DNA of 64,000 nt from positions 1 to 64,000 of the IMG/VR virus record IMGVR_UViG_3300042563_001986. One strand, given 5' to 3'. The translations under genes were made by a program, and so were the position numbers. Position 1 is the stretch's first letter. Every line of letters begins with the position of its first letter. Of the stretch, positions 44,980 through 54,563 are shown in pieces. A model generated the notes under the pieces. It made no database searches. It had not been told where the DNA came from and saw only the letters and a list, made by a program, of their open reading frames with translations. Origin of the DNA: a virus.

Positions 44980-45326
44980 CTATAACAGATAAAATGGTGA
45001 GGGATTTTTCCGAACTGTCTGGAGATAAAAATCCAATCCACTTAGATGATGAGTATTCCAAAAATAGTATATTTGGAAAAAGAATTGCACATGGAATGTT
45101 ATTATCTTCCTTTTTTTCTAAGATAATTGCAACCTATTACCCTGGTGAAGGTTCAATATATTTAAAACAAGATTTAAATTTTAAAAACCCTTGTTACATT
45201 AATGATGAGATTGAAATTGTGATTGAGTTAGACAAAAAAGAAAATAATAAGTATTTTTTAAAAACAAAAATAATAAGAGACGATGTAGAAATTATTGATG
45301 GTAATGCGATAGTTTTAAAAAAATAA
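44958..45326 (+). CDS. MaoC-like (R)-specific hydratase/dehydratase
   Basis: The 122-residue hot-dog protein carries the MaoC hydratase signature FSELSGDKNPIHLDDEY (Asp23 and His28 as the catalytic pair) followed by GKRIAHGML. The usual reaction is hydration of trans-2-enoyl-CoA to (R)-3-hydroxyacyl-CoA. Its place after an O-acetyltransferase suggests provision of a 3-hydroxyacyl group for an N- or O-acylated sugar. Why a phage would carry it otherwise is unclear. It is one of the few lipid-type genes in the window. Confidence 0.88.
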   Translation: MRVSEKITITDKMVRDFSELSGDKNPIHLDDEYSKNSIFGKRIAHGMLLSSFFSKIIATYYPGEGSIYLKQDLNFKNPCYINDEIEIVIELDKKENNKYFLKTKIIRDDVEIIDGNAIVLKK

Positions 45327-45344
45327 AGTAAAAACTAAATAATC

Positions 45345-46055
45345 ATGAAACTATCAATTATAATATCAACATACCAAAGAACAGATAACTCAACACCTTT
45401 TTACTTAAAAAGAGCGTTAGATTGTGTTTTTAATCAAACTCATGAAGATTTTAAAGTTTACGTTATTGGAGACAAGTACGAAGATAATGAAGAGTTTATT
45501 AACATATGTAAAAGTTACGATAAAGATAAACTCTATTTTGAAAACCTCCCGTTTGCTAAAGAAAGGGACCGTTATGGTAAAGGGTATGCTCTTTGGTCTT
45601 ACGGTGGTGTTAACGCGGTTAACTACGGAATTGATAAATCATTAGACGATGGAAACTATTATATTTGTCATTTGGACCATGACGACGTATGGGAACCAAA
45701 TCATTTAGAAGTAATTAATAAATGTCTATTAAATACAAACGCCGATTGGGTTTGTACTAAGTCAACTTACTTGTCACCAGAAAAAACTATGCCAAAAATA
45801 ATTGGTATCGAAAATCATTATATTAATTTTCTACCAAGTTATGCGACATTAATCCATTCTTCAGTATGTATGAATTTTAATACAATACCATTTAAATATC
45901 GTGATTTATTTGATGAAACAGGGGTTGTTGGGTTACCCTCTGATGGTGAATTATGGAATAGATGTAGAGAACATATATTAAAAAATAACTTAAAAAGTTA
46001 TTTAATTAACTCAATAACCTGTCACCATGATGAAGAAGGATTTGAAAGAAATTGA
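45345..46055 (+). CDS. Family 2 glycosyltransferase
   Basis: The 236-residue protein starts MKLSIIISTYQRTD and has CVFNQTHEDFKVYVIGDKYED and the DxD region YYICHLDHDDVWEPNHLE. These fit a GT-A, GT2-type inverting enzyme. The last ~90 residues (VCMNFNTIPFKYRDLF..., SDGELWNRC) form the acceptor half. The gap to PhoH (59 nt) contains no strong promoter or terminator. Donor and acceptor are unknown. Confidence 0.8.
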   Translation: MKLSIIISTYQRTDNSTPFYLKRALDCVFNQTHEDFKVYVIGDKYEDNEEFINICKSYDKDKLYFENLPFAKERDRYGKGYALWSYGGVNAVNYGIDKSLDDGNYYICHLDHDDVWEPNHLEVINKCLLNTNADWVCTKSTYLSPEKTMPKIIGIENHYINFLPSYATLIHSSVCMNFNTIPFKYRDLFDETGVVGLPSDGELWNRCREHILKNNLKSYLINSITCHHDEEGFERN

Positions 46056-46114
46056 TTTACATAAACAGTAACTAAAGTATATTTTAAAAAACAATTAACA
46101 TTTAAGTTTTTAAC

Positions 46115-46852
46115 ATGACAGAAAGAAAAAAAAGAAGTACAGTACCACCAAAACCAGTTGATGAGTACAAACCAAGACTAACAAAAAAAGAATTAATATC
46201 ACAAATCATAAAGAAAAAATCTAAAGAGAAGTTTCTTTCGGAAAGTCAAAGAAAGTATTATGACATTTTAACTAATAGTCAAATTACCATTTGTTCAGGA
46301 CCTGCAGGTGTTGGTAAAAGTTACATAGCGATGAAAGCGGCGGTAGATTTACTCGCAGACCCTACAACACCTTATGAAAAAATCATTATTGTAAGACCCG
46401 CAGTTGAGGCCGAAGAAAAATTAGGTTCACTCCCTGGTAATGTTGAAGAGAAATTAGACCCTTACATTTTCCCATCGTATTATTTATTAAATAAGATTAT
46501 TGGTAAAGAAGCGAGAGAAAAATTAAAAGAGATTGAAGCTATCGAAGTTTTTGCATTGGCCTACATGAGAGGTATGAACATCGACAATTCAATTCTACTA
46601 TTCGAGGAGGCTCAGAACTCAACACCAAGTCAAATGAAATTATTATTAACAAGGATTGGGTTTAATTCTAAATTCTTCCTTTCAGGTGACTTAGAACAAT
46701 TTGACCGACATAAAGATAAAACTCAGACAGGGTTGTGGGACGCACTACAAAAGTTTCAAAATATGGATGATATTGGAACATTCGAATTCAAACCTGAAGA
46801 TGTGGTTAGAAACCCATTAATTAGTAAAATCCTAAAAAGATACGAAAACTAA
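46115..46852 (+). CDS. phoH: PhoH-like ATPase
   Basis: The 245 residues are a P-loop NTPase of the PhoH family, common in phages. Walker A is GPAGVGKS (62-69), Walker B with the second acid is ILLFEEAQ (160-167), and a sensor-type SGD lies at 190-192. An N-terminal ~40-residue Lys/Arg-rich extension precedes it. PhoH is phosphate-starvation related and was proposed to act on RNA; its exact role in phage infection is unknown. A strong terminator follows. Confidence 0.92.
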   Translation: MTERKKRSTVPPKPVDEYKPRLTKKELISQIIKKKSKEKFLSESQRKYYDILTNSQITICSGPAGVGKSYIAMKAAVDLLADPTTPYEKIIIVRPAVEAEEKLGSLPGNVEEKLDPYIFPSYYLLNKIIGKEAREKLKEIEAIEVFALAYMRGMNIDNSILLFEEAQNSTPSQMKLLLTRIGFNSKFFLSGDLEQFDRHKDKTQTGLWDALQKFQNMDDIGTFEFKPEDVVRNPLISKILKRYEN

Positions 46853-46862
46853 AATAATTACG

Positions 46863-46908
46863 AACCCAATAAGTATAAATTCAATTTAATTTACTTATTG
46901 GGTTTTTT
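46863..46908 (+). terminator. Strong terminator after phoH
   Basis: AACCCAATAAGTA and TACTTATTGGGTT form a 13-bp perfect stem with a T-run, separating the accessory block from the sigma/structural block. Confidence 0.92.
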
Positions 46909-46926
46909 ACATATTTTTTTACGTAT

Positions 46927-47523
46927 ATGAGAATAGGTATAGAAATTAATGGTGTTCTACGAAACACTTTAGACAAAATAGAACAAACTTATCAAAAATT
47001 CATGATTGATAAGACTGACGGTATTGAGGAAGAAAACACCTTCAATTACGAGATAACAACACCTGTTGATAGTCTTGATTTAAAAAAACATTTTAGTTTT
47101 GAAAATGATGAGGAGTTATACTCATTCTTGTATGAAGAATTTCCTATGGAAATTTTTGGACATGCTCAATCAGCAGAATACTCAACATTTAACGATTTAA
47201 ATGAAATCTACTTAAAATTAAGAAATGAACATGATTTAATTATTATTTCTGACGAAATTAATAAATCAAAACCCGCTTCATTATTTTTCTTATCTAAATT
47301 TGGATGCGAATTTGAAAAGGTAAAATTCTATAGTAATTTAACAATTAACTCTATGTGGGATGAAATTGATGTTTTACTTACCGCAAATCCCGCACTATTA
47401 TTAGACCATCCATCAGATAAAACATTAATTAAATATGAAACAATTTATAACAATAATGTTGAATCGGAATACACAATAAACACAATCAAAGAATTGGAAG
47501 ATAAATTAAAAATTATTTTATAA
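46927..47523 (+). CDS. HAD-like protein lacking the usual catalytic aspartates
   Basis: The 198 residues start MRIGIEINGVLRNTL, which has the spacing of the HAD loop (normally D-x-D-G-x-L), but with Glu and Asn replacing the two Asp. The later segments HDLIIISDEINKSKPASLFF, then LLTANPALLLDHPSDKTLI, YNNN, follow the order of phage and 5'-nucleotidase-like HADs. It may be a pseudo-enzyme that binds a phosphorylated ligand. It is the first gene after the terminator and overlaps the next start by one base. Assignment is by fold-like pattern only. Confidence 0.45.
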   Translation: MRIGIEINGVLRNTLDKIEQTYQKFMIDKTDGIEEENTFNYEITTPVDSLDLKKHFSFENDEELYSFLYEEFPMEIFGHAQSAEYSTFNDLNEIYLKLRNEHDLIIISDEINKSKPASLFFLSKFGCEFEKVKFYSNLTINSMWDEIDVLLTANPALLLDHPSDKTLIKYETIYNNNVESEYTINTIKELEDKLKIIL

Positions 47524-47798
47524 TGTTAAAAATATTAGGAGAACATTACTATTTGGATTTAGATAAGATTGACGAATATATCCAAATAAAACAAGAGCCG
47601 TCATCTTCTTCGGGTGAAACCGATAGTACACAAATTAATATCGTAAAATACGAAACGATTAAACTCATGTTAGATGTTATTATGGATGATGGAGATGAAG
47701 TCGACGAAACTTTAGCAGGTAAAGGGTCAGAGATTACAATTCCATTTAAATTAGCCTTTAACACACTTTTAAATAAAAAATTACTAAATAAATACTAA
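47523..47798 (+). CDS. Hypothetical acidic phage protein (91 aa)
   Basis: A small acidic protein (MLKILGEHYYLDLDKIDEYI, then SSSSGETDST) with a C-terminal helix ending LLNKKLLNKY. No recognised domain, signal or membrane segment is seen. It is coupled to the HAD-like gene by a 1-nt overlap and followed after 4 nt by a GT gene. Function is unknown. Confidence 0.55.
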   Translation: MLKILGEHYYLDLDKIDEYIQIKQEPSSSSGETDSTQINIVKYETIKLMLDVIMDDGDEVDETLAGKGSEITIPFKLAFNTLLNKKLLNKY

Positions 47799-47802
47799 TA
47801 CA

Positions 47803-48867
47803 ATGAATAAAGAACAAATTTCAAAATTAGAACAGTCAGTTCAAAACATGAAAGATAAGAAATCAAGAATCTATCTTTTAGTTCAGGATACTAAGGGTAA
47901 TGCCAAAGCATCAATCGCCTACATTTATAATTTAGGAATGGCATTATTAAACGAAGGATATAACCCAATCATTTTACATGAGAAACCTGATTATACAGGA
48001 GTATCAGGATGGTTAGGTGAATCATACATGACATCATTACCTCATAAATCTATCGAAGGTCAAAACTTAGAGGTTTCACCTGAAGATTTTATTGTTATCC
48101 CTGAATTATACGGATTTGTAATGAGTCAAATCGCTAAATTACCTTGTGGTAAAATTGTGTTATGTCAAGCTTATGACCACGTATTGGAAACATTACAACC
48201 AGGTCAATCTTGGTCACAATTAGGGTTTTACAAATGTATTACTACATCAGAAACCCAAATGGAGTTTTTAGAAAACTTAATGAAAGGTATTTCTTATGAT
48301 GTTTTAAAACCATTCATTTCGGAATCATTCACCAAACAAACATTACCACCAAAACCAATTGTTGCAGTCCATTCAAGAGACCAAAGAGATTCGGTTAATT
48401 TAATTAAATCTTTCTACATAAAATTCCCTCAATATAGATGGGTCACTTTTAGAGATATGAGAGGTTTATCCGAAGAAGAATTTTCTAAATCATTAAAAGA
48501 AAGTTTCTTATCTGTATGGATTGATGAAACAAGTGCTTATGGTACATTCCCATTAGAATCAATGACTTGCGGGGTACCTGTTTTAGGTTTAACACCAAAC
48601 TTACTACCATCTTGGATGTCAGAGGATAATGGTATATGGATTAACAATAAAAATCAAATGGTTGATTTTGTTGCTGACTTCTTACAAAATTGGTTGGAGG
48701 ACAATGTTAACCCTAATTTATATGAGGAAATGATTAAAACAGTTGAGAATTTACCAACAAAAAAAGAATTCAATGAGGTTTCGGTAAAATTATTTACTGA
48801 TTATATTAACACAAGATTTGCCTCATTTCAAGAACAATTAACTAAACTAGAAACTATCGAAGAGTAA
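47803..48867 (+). CDS. GT4-like glycosyltransferase
   Basis: The 354 residues fit GT-B: RIYLLVQDTKGNAKASIAYI in the N-terminal half, ETLQPGQSW near the middle, and the C-terminal donor site SVWIDETSAYGTFPLESMTCGVPVLG (~245-270). The family-typical Glu lies in the PLESMTCG segment. A C-terminal helical tail (TKKEFNEVSVKLF) packs back as usual. Together with the next GT2 gene it forms a pair inserted between the HAD-like gene and the sigma factor. Confidence 0.72.
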   Translation: MNKEQISKLEQSVQNMKDKKSRIYLLVQDTKGNAKASIAYIYNLGMALLNEGYNPIILHEKPDYTGVSGWLGESYMTSLPHKSIEGQNLEVSPEDFIVIPELYGFVMSQIAKLPCGKIVLCQAYDHVLETLQPGQSWSQLGFYKCITTSETQMEFLENLMKGISYDVLKPFISESFTKQTLPPKPIVAVHSRDQRDSVNLIKSFYIKFPQYRWVTFRDMRGLSEEEFSKSLKESFLSVWIDETSAYGTFPLESMTCGVPVLGLTPNLLPSWMSEDNGIWINNKNQMVDFVADFLQNWLEDNVNPNLYEEMIKTVENLPTKKEFNEVSVKLFTDYINTRFASFQEQLTKLETIEE

Positions 48868-48868
48868 T

Positions 48869-49681
48869 ATGGAAAACACACAAAAATTTGACGTATCGGT
48901 TATTTTACCAATTAAGTCAGGAAAAGCAAACGGATTTACTGAATATTTTGAAAAATGTATTGAGTCATTAAAAAATCAAAAAGTTGGTATCAATGAATTA
49001 ATTATAGTTCACACTAACGAAACACATATTGTAGATTACTTAAATCAATTTGATTTTGGTACTTTAAATGTAGTTAAAGTTGCGTGGACAAAAGACGCTA
49101 ACTACGCATCACAAATAAATCATGGTGTGAGGTCGGCAAAATCTAAATGGGTTTCTCTATTTGAGTTTGACGATGAGTATTCAAGTATTTGGTTTAAAAA
49201 CGTTGAGGTCTACGCTAACTCATATCCTGATGTTGACGCATTCTTACCTATCGTTGTTGATACAGACCAAACAGGTAAATTTGCAGGATTTACAAATGAG
49301 GCAACATTCGCAGCAAACTTCACACCAGAAATGGGTATTTTAACTCATGAAACTTTATTAGAATATCAGAATTTTCAAACTTCAGGTATGGTTATTAAAA
49401 CATCATCTTTTATTGATTTTGGTTTAATTAAACCATCATTCAAATTAACATTTGGATATGAATTTTTCTTAAGAATGACACATAACTCAGTTAAGATTAT
49501 GTCAATACCTAAGATTGGGTATAAACATGTTAACTTGAGAGACGGGTCTATTTTTTGGAATTATAAAAATGGTGACGATAGATTAACGGAAGGTGAAGTA
49601 AGATTTTGGATTGACTCGGCCAAAAAAGAATACTTTTTTATTAACGACAGGGCCATAAAGTATGAACCCCAAACAGTTTAA
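48869..49681 (+). CDS. Family 2 glycosyltransferase
   Basis: The 270 residues start with FDVSVILPIKSGKANGFTEY, have IESLKNQKVGINELIIVH, and the DxD-like VSLFEFDDEYSS (~92-103). The acceptor half includes FQTSGMVIKTSSFIDFG and ends before YKHVNLRDGSIFWNY. It lies 1 nt after the preceding GT and its stop shares a base with the sigma gene start. Substrate unknown. Confidence 0.8.
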   Translation: MENTQKFDVSVILPIKSGKANGFTEYFEKCIESLKNQKVGINELIIVHTNETHIVDYLNQFDFGTLNVVKVAWTKDANYASQINHGVRSAKSKWVSLFEFDDEYSSIWFKNVEVYANSYPDVDAFLPIVVDTDQTGKFAGFTNEATFAANFTPEMGILTHETLLEYQNFQTSGMVIKTSSFIDFGLIKPSFKLTFGYEFFLRMTHNSVKIMSIPKIGYKHVNLRDGSIFWNYKNGDDRLTEGEVRFWIDSAKKEYFFINDRAIKYEPQTV

Positions 49682-50430
49682 TGACAGAAATTATTAATTT
49701 AACAGGAAACACCAATGTTGAGTTAAAAAAGAAAGGTAGAAAACCAACACAATTAAATTATTTTGATGTTCCCGAAGAGCAGGCCGTTGTTAGATTTTTA
49801 GAATCAACCTCCTACGAAGAACGAAATAAAATTTATAATGATTTTTTAAAAAAACCTTTAGATAAGATGATATCTTCGATAATTCGAAGATACAAATTAT
49901 ATAGAAAAGACATGGACTTTACGGAGATACATGTAGACACTCACTCATTCTTAATGACAAAAATTGAAAAGTTTAAACCCTCTAGAGAGAAAAAAGCTTA
50001 TTCATATTTTGGTACAATCTGTAAGAATTATCTTATGGGTCAAATTATTAAGGACCAAAAAGAAACTAACCGAAAAATATCATATGAAGATATCTCAACG
50101 AGTATAGAAAATAACCCTAACTTTTCTTACAGTATAGAAAAAGAAGGTATTGATTCAGAAAAAGTAATTAAAAACTTTTTACTTGAGTTAGATAATTTGC
50201 TAGAAAATGAGAGTTTATCGGAAAACGAAATCAAACTAGGTCATGCGTTACATGACCTTTTTGAGAATTATGAATCTATTTTTATCGGTAACGATAATAA
50301 TAAATTTAATAAAAATATTATACTACTCTCATTAAGGGAAATGACTAATTTGTCAACCAAAGAAATTAGGGGGTCAATGAAGAAATACAAAACAATGTAT
50401 TATACTTTAGTGGAGAATATGGTTAAATAA
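49681..50430 (+). CDS. Putative late sigma factor (T4 gp55-like)
   Basis: The 249 residues contain a sigma region-2-like helical block: RRYKLYRKDMDF, EKFKPSREKKAYSYFGTICKN, then YLMGQIIKDQKETNRK (~60-140). In T4, gp55 has a similar aromatic-rich region 2 and recognises the late -10 octamer. A C-terminal helical block (LREMTNLSTKEIRGSMKKYKTM) could be a helix-turn-helix. The gene directly precedes the baseplate genes. A TATTTATW octamer recurs at late-type units in this window and may be its target. I did not find a gp33- or gp45-like partner. Confidence 0.65.
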   Translation: MTEIINLTGNTNVELKKKGRKPTQLNYFDVPEEQAVVRFLESTSYEERNKIYNDFLKKPLDKMISSIIRRYKLYRKDMDFTEIHVDTHSFLMTKIEKFKPSREKKAYSYFGTICKNYLMGQIIKDQKETNRKISYEDISTSIENNPNFSYSIEKEGIDSEKVIKNFLLELDNLLENESLSENEIKLGHALHDLFENYESIFIGNDNNKFNKNIILLSLREMTNLSTKEIRGSMKKYKTMYYTLVENMVK

Positions 50431-50444
50431 AATTTTATAGTTAA

Positions 50445-50452
50445 TATTTATT
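50445..50452 (+). promoter_or_regulatory. TATTTATT element before the 50456 baseplate-region gene
   Basis: The octamer is 3 nt before the ATG, just after the sigma gene stop. It is the first plus-strand site since 35843. Confidence 0.35.
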
Positions 50453-50455
50453 GTA

Positions 50456-50833
50456 ATGGGAAGACCACAAAAAAAAGAAATTAATTTAACTAAAGAGTCG
50501 ATGTTATCTTTGATGCAAGAAATCTATAATGAACTTGTTGAACAAAGAAACACTGCGATTAGAATACAAAATAAAATGTTGACAATGATGAAAGAACCTG
50601 AAGATATGACTCTAATAGGTCCTGTTATTGAAAAGCAACAAAAAATCATTAACGATTGTGTTGAAAAGAAATTAACATTATCTAAACTGCAATCTACTAT
50701 GTGGGAAAAATCTAATACCGCAGGAAGTGGTAGTTTCTCAATTACTGATTTAGGTGTGGATGATGATTTATTAGAAAATTTAATACTAAAAGACGCGTCT
50801 AAACCTGACGGGTCTTACAAAATGAAAAACTAA
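50456..50833 (+). CDS. Hypothetical phage protein (125 aa), start of the structural block
   Basis: The protein is helical (MGRPQKKEINLTKESML, LMQEIYNELVEQRN, IEKQQKIINDCVEKKLTL) with a Ser/Gly loop (NTAGSGSFSITDLGVDD). It looks like a small coiled-coil assembly factor. It precedes the 635-aa virion protein by 5 nt. No named homologue is recognised. Confidence 0.55.
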   Translation: MGRPQKKEINLTKESMLSLMQEIYNELVEQRNTAIRIQNKMLTMMKEPEDMTLIGPVIEKQQKIINDCVEKKLTLSKLQSTMWEKSNTAGSGSFSITDLGVDDDLLENLILKDASKPDGSYKMKN

Positions 50834-50838
50834 CTAAA

Positions 50839-52746
50839 ATGGCATCATTAGATTTAGGTCTTGATTATAAAGACGCACAAAAAAAGATTGCGGCGACCAC
50901 CACATATAAGGATTTAAAAACTCAATATGATGACACTTCTAAAAAAGCTGGAGAGTCTTTTGATACTGCCAAACAAAACGTTACTGAGTCTATAGATAAA
51001 GTCAAAGAACAGACTAAAAGATTTCAAAGGGAAATCAAAAATCAATTTGAACAATTACTAGATATTAATAATCTTACTGGTGGTAAGGGAGGTAGTTCAA
51101 TTAGTTACGTTAAAAAAACATTAATTAGGGTTATTAAGAATATTGAACCTAAAATTATTGAGCTTCTTATGGAAGAAGCAATAAATGCGGTTGGTTGTGA
51201 CCAACAACAAACATATGCGGCTCAGGTGGTGTATGTTAAAGTAAGTTCAATAGACTTGATTAACCTATTAAAAAAAGACCCGTCAAGTAAAGAAGGTAAA
51301 GTCTTATACGAAAGAAATCCTGTTAACGTACAACTTTATCCATTCTCAATGAACAAAGAGTTGTATCAAAGAATTCAAAGTGGTCAACCTTACTCAACTG
51401 ACAACGGTCAACAATATATTGGTCAATCAGGACAAGCGTTATTTGATATTCAATACGTTGACACAAATAACTTAGGAGAAACTGGTCCGTGGTTTAAGGT
51501 AACTCTACCTAATAGAGCAAACAATATTAATAAAGTTGGTACTTTTTTAGCCGATTATTATAGAACAACTAAAGTTGTTGAGTTCACAAATATTATGGCA
51601 AATATTATGGAGTCATTAAGTGGAGCCATATCTATTAGTGCAAATGTTGGAGTAGCTCAAGCCGAAGACACTAATAAACTTATGTTAATCATCCAAAGGG
51701 TTTTAGGTTTATGTTTTGATAATAAAAAAGAAATCGATGTTAGTGGTATTGCAAAATTAGCCGAACTCGATGATATTGATGAGTCGTTTTTTGAATTCAC
51801 AGATATTGATTTACGTAATATTGACCAAAGAGTAACTAACATTAAAAATGGTGTGATTGAATTTGAGGATTGTGGTAATGTTAAATTACCCGTTAATTAT
51901 GATGACATTCTAAATGATTTAGGTACATTAAATTTTATTGAGGATAAGGATTTAGTCGATGCTGCTGACGCATTAACTCAAACATTAATTAACAATCCTG
52001 AATGGCAAGGTTTTGCTATTGAGGGGAATATTAAAGCCACGGTAGATTTAAACTTCCTTAAATTAATCGTTCAAGGAATTGCCGCGTCGTTACTATCTCC
52101 AAAAGTATTATTACCAATATTTGTAATGTTAAAATCATTAGGTCAAACATTTGTTGATGGTGTTAACTCATTCGTCGCTTTCATGAAAACATTTAAAAAG
52201 TTTTTTATAAACTTAATGTCAAAAATAGGAGCTTTATTTGTTAAGGAACTTTTTGAAATAATTAAAAAAGATATTTTAAATTTAATCCAATCAGTAATTC
52301 AAGATGTTGCTAGAGAAAAAATGGATAAAAGAATTATTATGATTTTAAAGTTAATCCAACTTATAATTGTTGTGGCTCAGTTTATATCGGATTGGCGTAA
52401 ATGTAAGAGTGTTATTGATGAAATTCTATCATTGTTAAAGATTGCGACTTCTGGATGGGGTGGTGAAATACCATTACCTCTATTATTTGCATCTCAATTT
52501 ATGGATGGATATTCTGAATCTCGTGCGTTTATTGGAGCTATTGAGGAAATGCAAAAACTTGGTATCCCAACAGGTACAATGCCAGATGGAAGTCCTAATT
52601 TAGATGTTCTAAAAATGTTAGGGCAAATGAAATCTATGTCATCGGAAGAGGCTGAAAATGGTAAGGTACAAATTGCAATACCACCATTAACAATGACACC
52701 AGCAGGTCTGACAGTTCCTTCGAGTGCTTTCGGTAAAAAAATGTAA
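50839..52746 (+). CDS. Large baseplate-region virion protein with helical hydrophobic C-half
   Basis: The 635-residue protein has an N-terminal coiled-coil section (~1-90, YKDAQKKIAATTTYKDL..., VTESIDKVKEQTKRFQ), a beta-rich middle, and a strongly hydrophobic helical stretch from ~400 to 555 (LIVQGIAASLLSPKVLLPIF, IILKLIQLIIVVAQFIS). It ends with a Pro-rich polar tail (IPPLTMTPAGLTVPS). It lies two genes upstream of the gp5-like protein. A hub, tape-measure-like or membrane-penetrating role is conceivable; the family is not recognised. Confidence 0.55.
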   Translation: MASLDLGLDYKDAQKKIAATTTYKDLKTQYDDTSKKAGESFDTAKQNVTESIDKVKEQTKRFQREIKNQFEQLLDINNLTGGKGGSSISYVKKTLIRVIKNIEPKIIELLMEEAINAVGCDQQQTYAAQVVYVKVSSIDLINLLKKDPSSKEGKVLYERNPVNVQLYPFSMNKELYQRIQSGQPYSTDNGQQYIGQSGQALFDIQYVDTNNLGETGPWFKVTLPNRANNINKVGTFLADYYRTTKVVEFTNIMANIMESLSGAISISANVGVAQAEDTNKLMLIIQRVLGLCFDNKKEIDVSGIAKLAELDDIDESFFEFTDIDLRNIDQRVTNIKNGVIEFEDCGNVKLPVNYDDILNDLGTLNFIEDKDLVDAADALTQTLINNPEWQGFAIEGNIKATVDLNFLKLIVQGIAASLLSPKVLLPIFVMLKSLGQTFVDGVNSFVAFMKTFKKFFINLMSKIGALFVKELFEIIKKDILNLIQSVIQDVAREKMDKRIIMILKLIQLIIVVAQFISDWRKCKSVIDEILSLLKIATSGWGGEIPLPLLFASQFMDGYSESRAFIGAIEEMQKLGIPTGTMPDGSPNLDVLKMLGQMKSMSSEEAENGKVQIAIPPLTMTPAGLTVPSSAFGKKM

Positions 52747-52748
52747 TT

Positions 52749-52961
52749 ATGACAAAAAAAGAACAATCGGAAAAAGCCGTAAAAATAATAAAAGACTACA
52801 AATCACACTCAAATAAAGATTTGACTTTTGTTATGGATTTTATTCAGGAAGATTTTAAATTTACCAAAGATGCGGTCATTAAAATGACCGAACATTTAGA
52901 TAAATTAGAATTAACTTACAATACTATTCTTAAAGAATATCAAAACAGAACTATTAAATAA
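52749..52961 (+). CDS. Small coiled-coil protein (70 aa)
   Basis: Almost wholly helical and charged ([40 protein letters not shown]). It shares one base with the gp5-like gene downstream and follows the 635-aa protein after 2 nt. Likely an assembly chaperone or small baseplate component. Confidence 0.55.
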   Translation: MTKKEQSEKAVKIIKDYKSHSNKDLTFVMDFIQEDFKFTKDAVIKMTEHLDKLELTYNTILKEYQNRTIK

Positions 52962-54541
52962 TGAAAATAGACCAATCTAATAAGTATCAAATTATATTTC
53001 CTGGTATCGTTTACGATAACCAAGACCCGATGATGTTAGGTAGACTTAGAGTAATACCTGAAACACAAACATATAGTGATATTTTAGCTTCAGTTCCTGA
53101 TTGGAATGAGGAAATAGATAAATGGACTTCTAAAGACCCGTTAATTTTTTTACCATTACTACCTTTTTATTTTAGCCAAGTACCGAAAAAAGACGAGTAC
53201 GTACATATTATATATCAAAATAAAAAATTTAATTTCCAAAGTCAATTTTATATTCAAGGACCGTTTTCGTCACCAATGACAACACCTTTTGAGTATTATC
53301 AAGGCGCTAAGAAATTTTTAGCTGCGGGAGATAGAATTAAACAAGGTATTTCGATTAAAAATAGTGATGGGCAATATCGTAACAAAGATAGTTATGGTGT
53401 ATTTCCCGAACCTGGTGATAACGCATTGTTAGGACGTGGTTCCGCCGATGTAGTTGTTAAAGAAAATGAGGTTTTAATTAGAGCGGGTAAAACAAAAGTA
53501 TTAAGTACAACACAATTACCTGTTGGAAATGCGATGAGGTCATTCTTACAACTTTCAAATTTTACCCAACAAAAAGTTTTATTACCCCAAGAAAGTCAAG
53601 CTAGATTAGTTGAAAATGTAAAGGTAGTTAAAAAAATAATAATCTGGGATATTGAAAATTTAGAAAACACTCAAAATGTTTTTAATGGGTCTGTTGGATT
53701 ATACAATGTAATACCAAGTCAGAAAGTTAACAGTAAAAATTTTAAGTCCGACACTATCCTTAACTTAAGTGTTGGTACCGATTATAGTGGCCCTATTGAG
53801 GAAGTAAAATTTACCGCCAAAAGTTTTAACGAATCATTAACTTTAATTAATAAATTTAGTGATGGAGTTTTTAAAAAATTTATTGATTTACCTAATTATG
53901 TTGTTAACAACCAATTACGTAATATACCTCAAGACCAAATATTTCCATTTGTTGTTACCCCATCAAAATTAACTTATGAAAAAGGTGTTAAATTCTCACC
54001 ATCACAAGTTGTAAATGATGTTGCGGAACTAACTAATTATGTTAATTTTTATAGTAAAATTAAATTAAATATGGGGTTAGTTAATAGTGGGTGGTTTTTA
54101 GTTTGGGAAAACAAAAATGGAACTGCACTTATTGGACCTCAAGGGGATATTAAAACTGAAACAGTTACTCCATCCGAGTTTGTACCTTCAGATGTCACTT
54201 ATGGTGTCTTAGGAGCTCAAAAAATTTATTTACTATCTCAAGACTCTACAGGACCTAAAGGTAAGATTAGTTTAAGTCAAACTTTATATGGTATACCACA
54301 AGATAAATTTATTGGTGACGAAAGTAGTATTTTTAATAAGACATACCCAACAACAAGAGGTGATGAGTTAATGAAACTACTTAGAAAAATATTTTCATTT
54401 GTTACTGGTCACGTACATCCTGTGGCTACGGCACCACCTATTCCTGTTGCCGCAGGTAACGGACAAACCTCCGCAGAAATTAATGCAATTCTTGCTGACG
54501 CAGAAAATACCATCCTAAATCAAAATATCCGAATTAATTGA
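52961..54541 (+). CDS. gp5-like baseplate OB-fold protein (tail spike hub)
   Basis: The 526 residues begin with a typical gp5/VgrG OB-fold: [24 protein letters not shown] (~9-33, given here in part), [21 protein letters not shown] and [11 protein letters not shown]. The middle carries [20 protein letters not shown], which is like the OB C-strand. The C-terminus has [20 protein letters not shown], similar to the ends of gp5-type proteins. The T4 lysozyme insertion is not visible. It would form the central spike that the tail tube extends from. Neighbours are virion proteins. Confidence 0.72.
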   Translation: MKIDQSNKYQIIFPGIVYDNQDPMMLGRLRVIPETQTYSDILASVPDWNEEIDKWTSKDPLIFLPLLPFYFSQVPKKDEYVHIIYQNKKFNFQSQFYIQGPFSSPMTTPFEYYQGAKKFLAAGDRIKQGISIKNSDGQYRNKDSYGVFPEPGDNALLGRGSADVVVKENEVLIRAGKTKVLSTTQLPVGNAMRSFLQLSNFTQQKVLLPQESQARLVENVKVVKKIIIWDIENLENTQNVFNGSVGLYNVIPSQKVNSKNFKSDTILNLSVGTDYSGPIEEVKFTAKSFNESLTLINKFSDGVFKKFIDLPNYVVNNQLRNIPQDQIFPFVVTPSKLTYEKGVKFSPSQVVNDVAELTNYVNFYSKIKLNMGLVNSGWFLVWENKNGTALIGPQGDIKTETVTPSEFVPSDVTYGVLGAQKIYLLSQDSTGPKGKISLSQTLYGIPQDKFIGDESSIFNKTYPTTRGDELMKLLRKIFSFVTGHVHPVATAPPIPVAAGNGQTSAEINAILADAENTILNQNIRIN

Positions 54542-54549
54542 TATTTATA
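54542..54549 (+). promoter_or_regulatory. TATTTATA element before the 54564 gene
   Basis: The octamer lies 14 nt before the ATG and immediately after the gp5-like stop. Confidence 0.42.
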
Positions 54550-54563
54550 AGTAAAACACTTAA

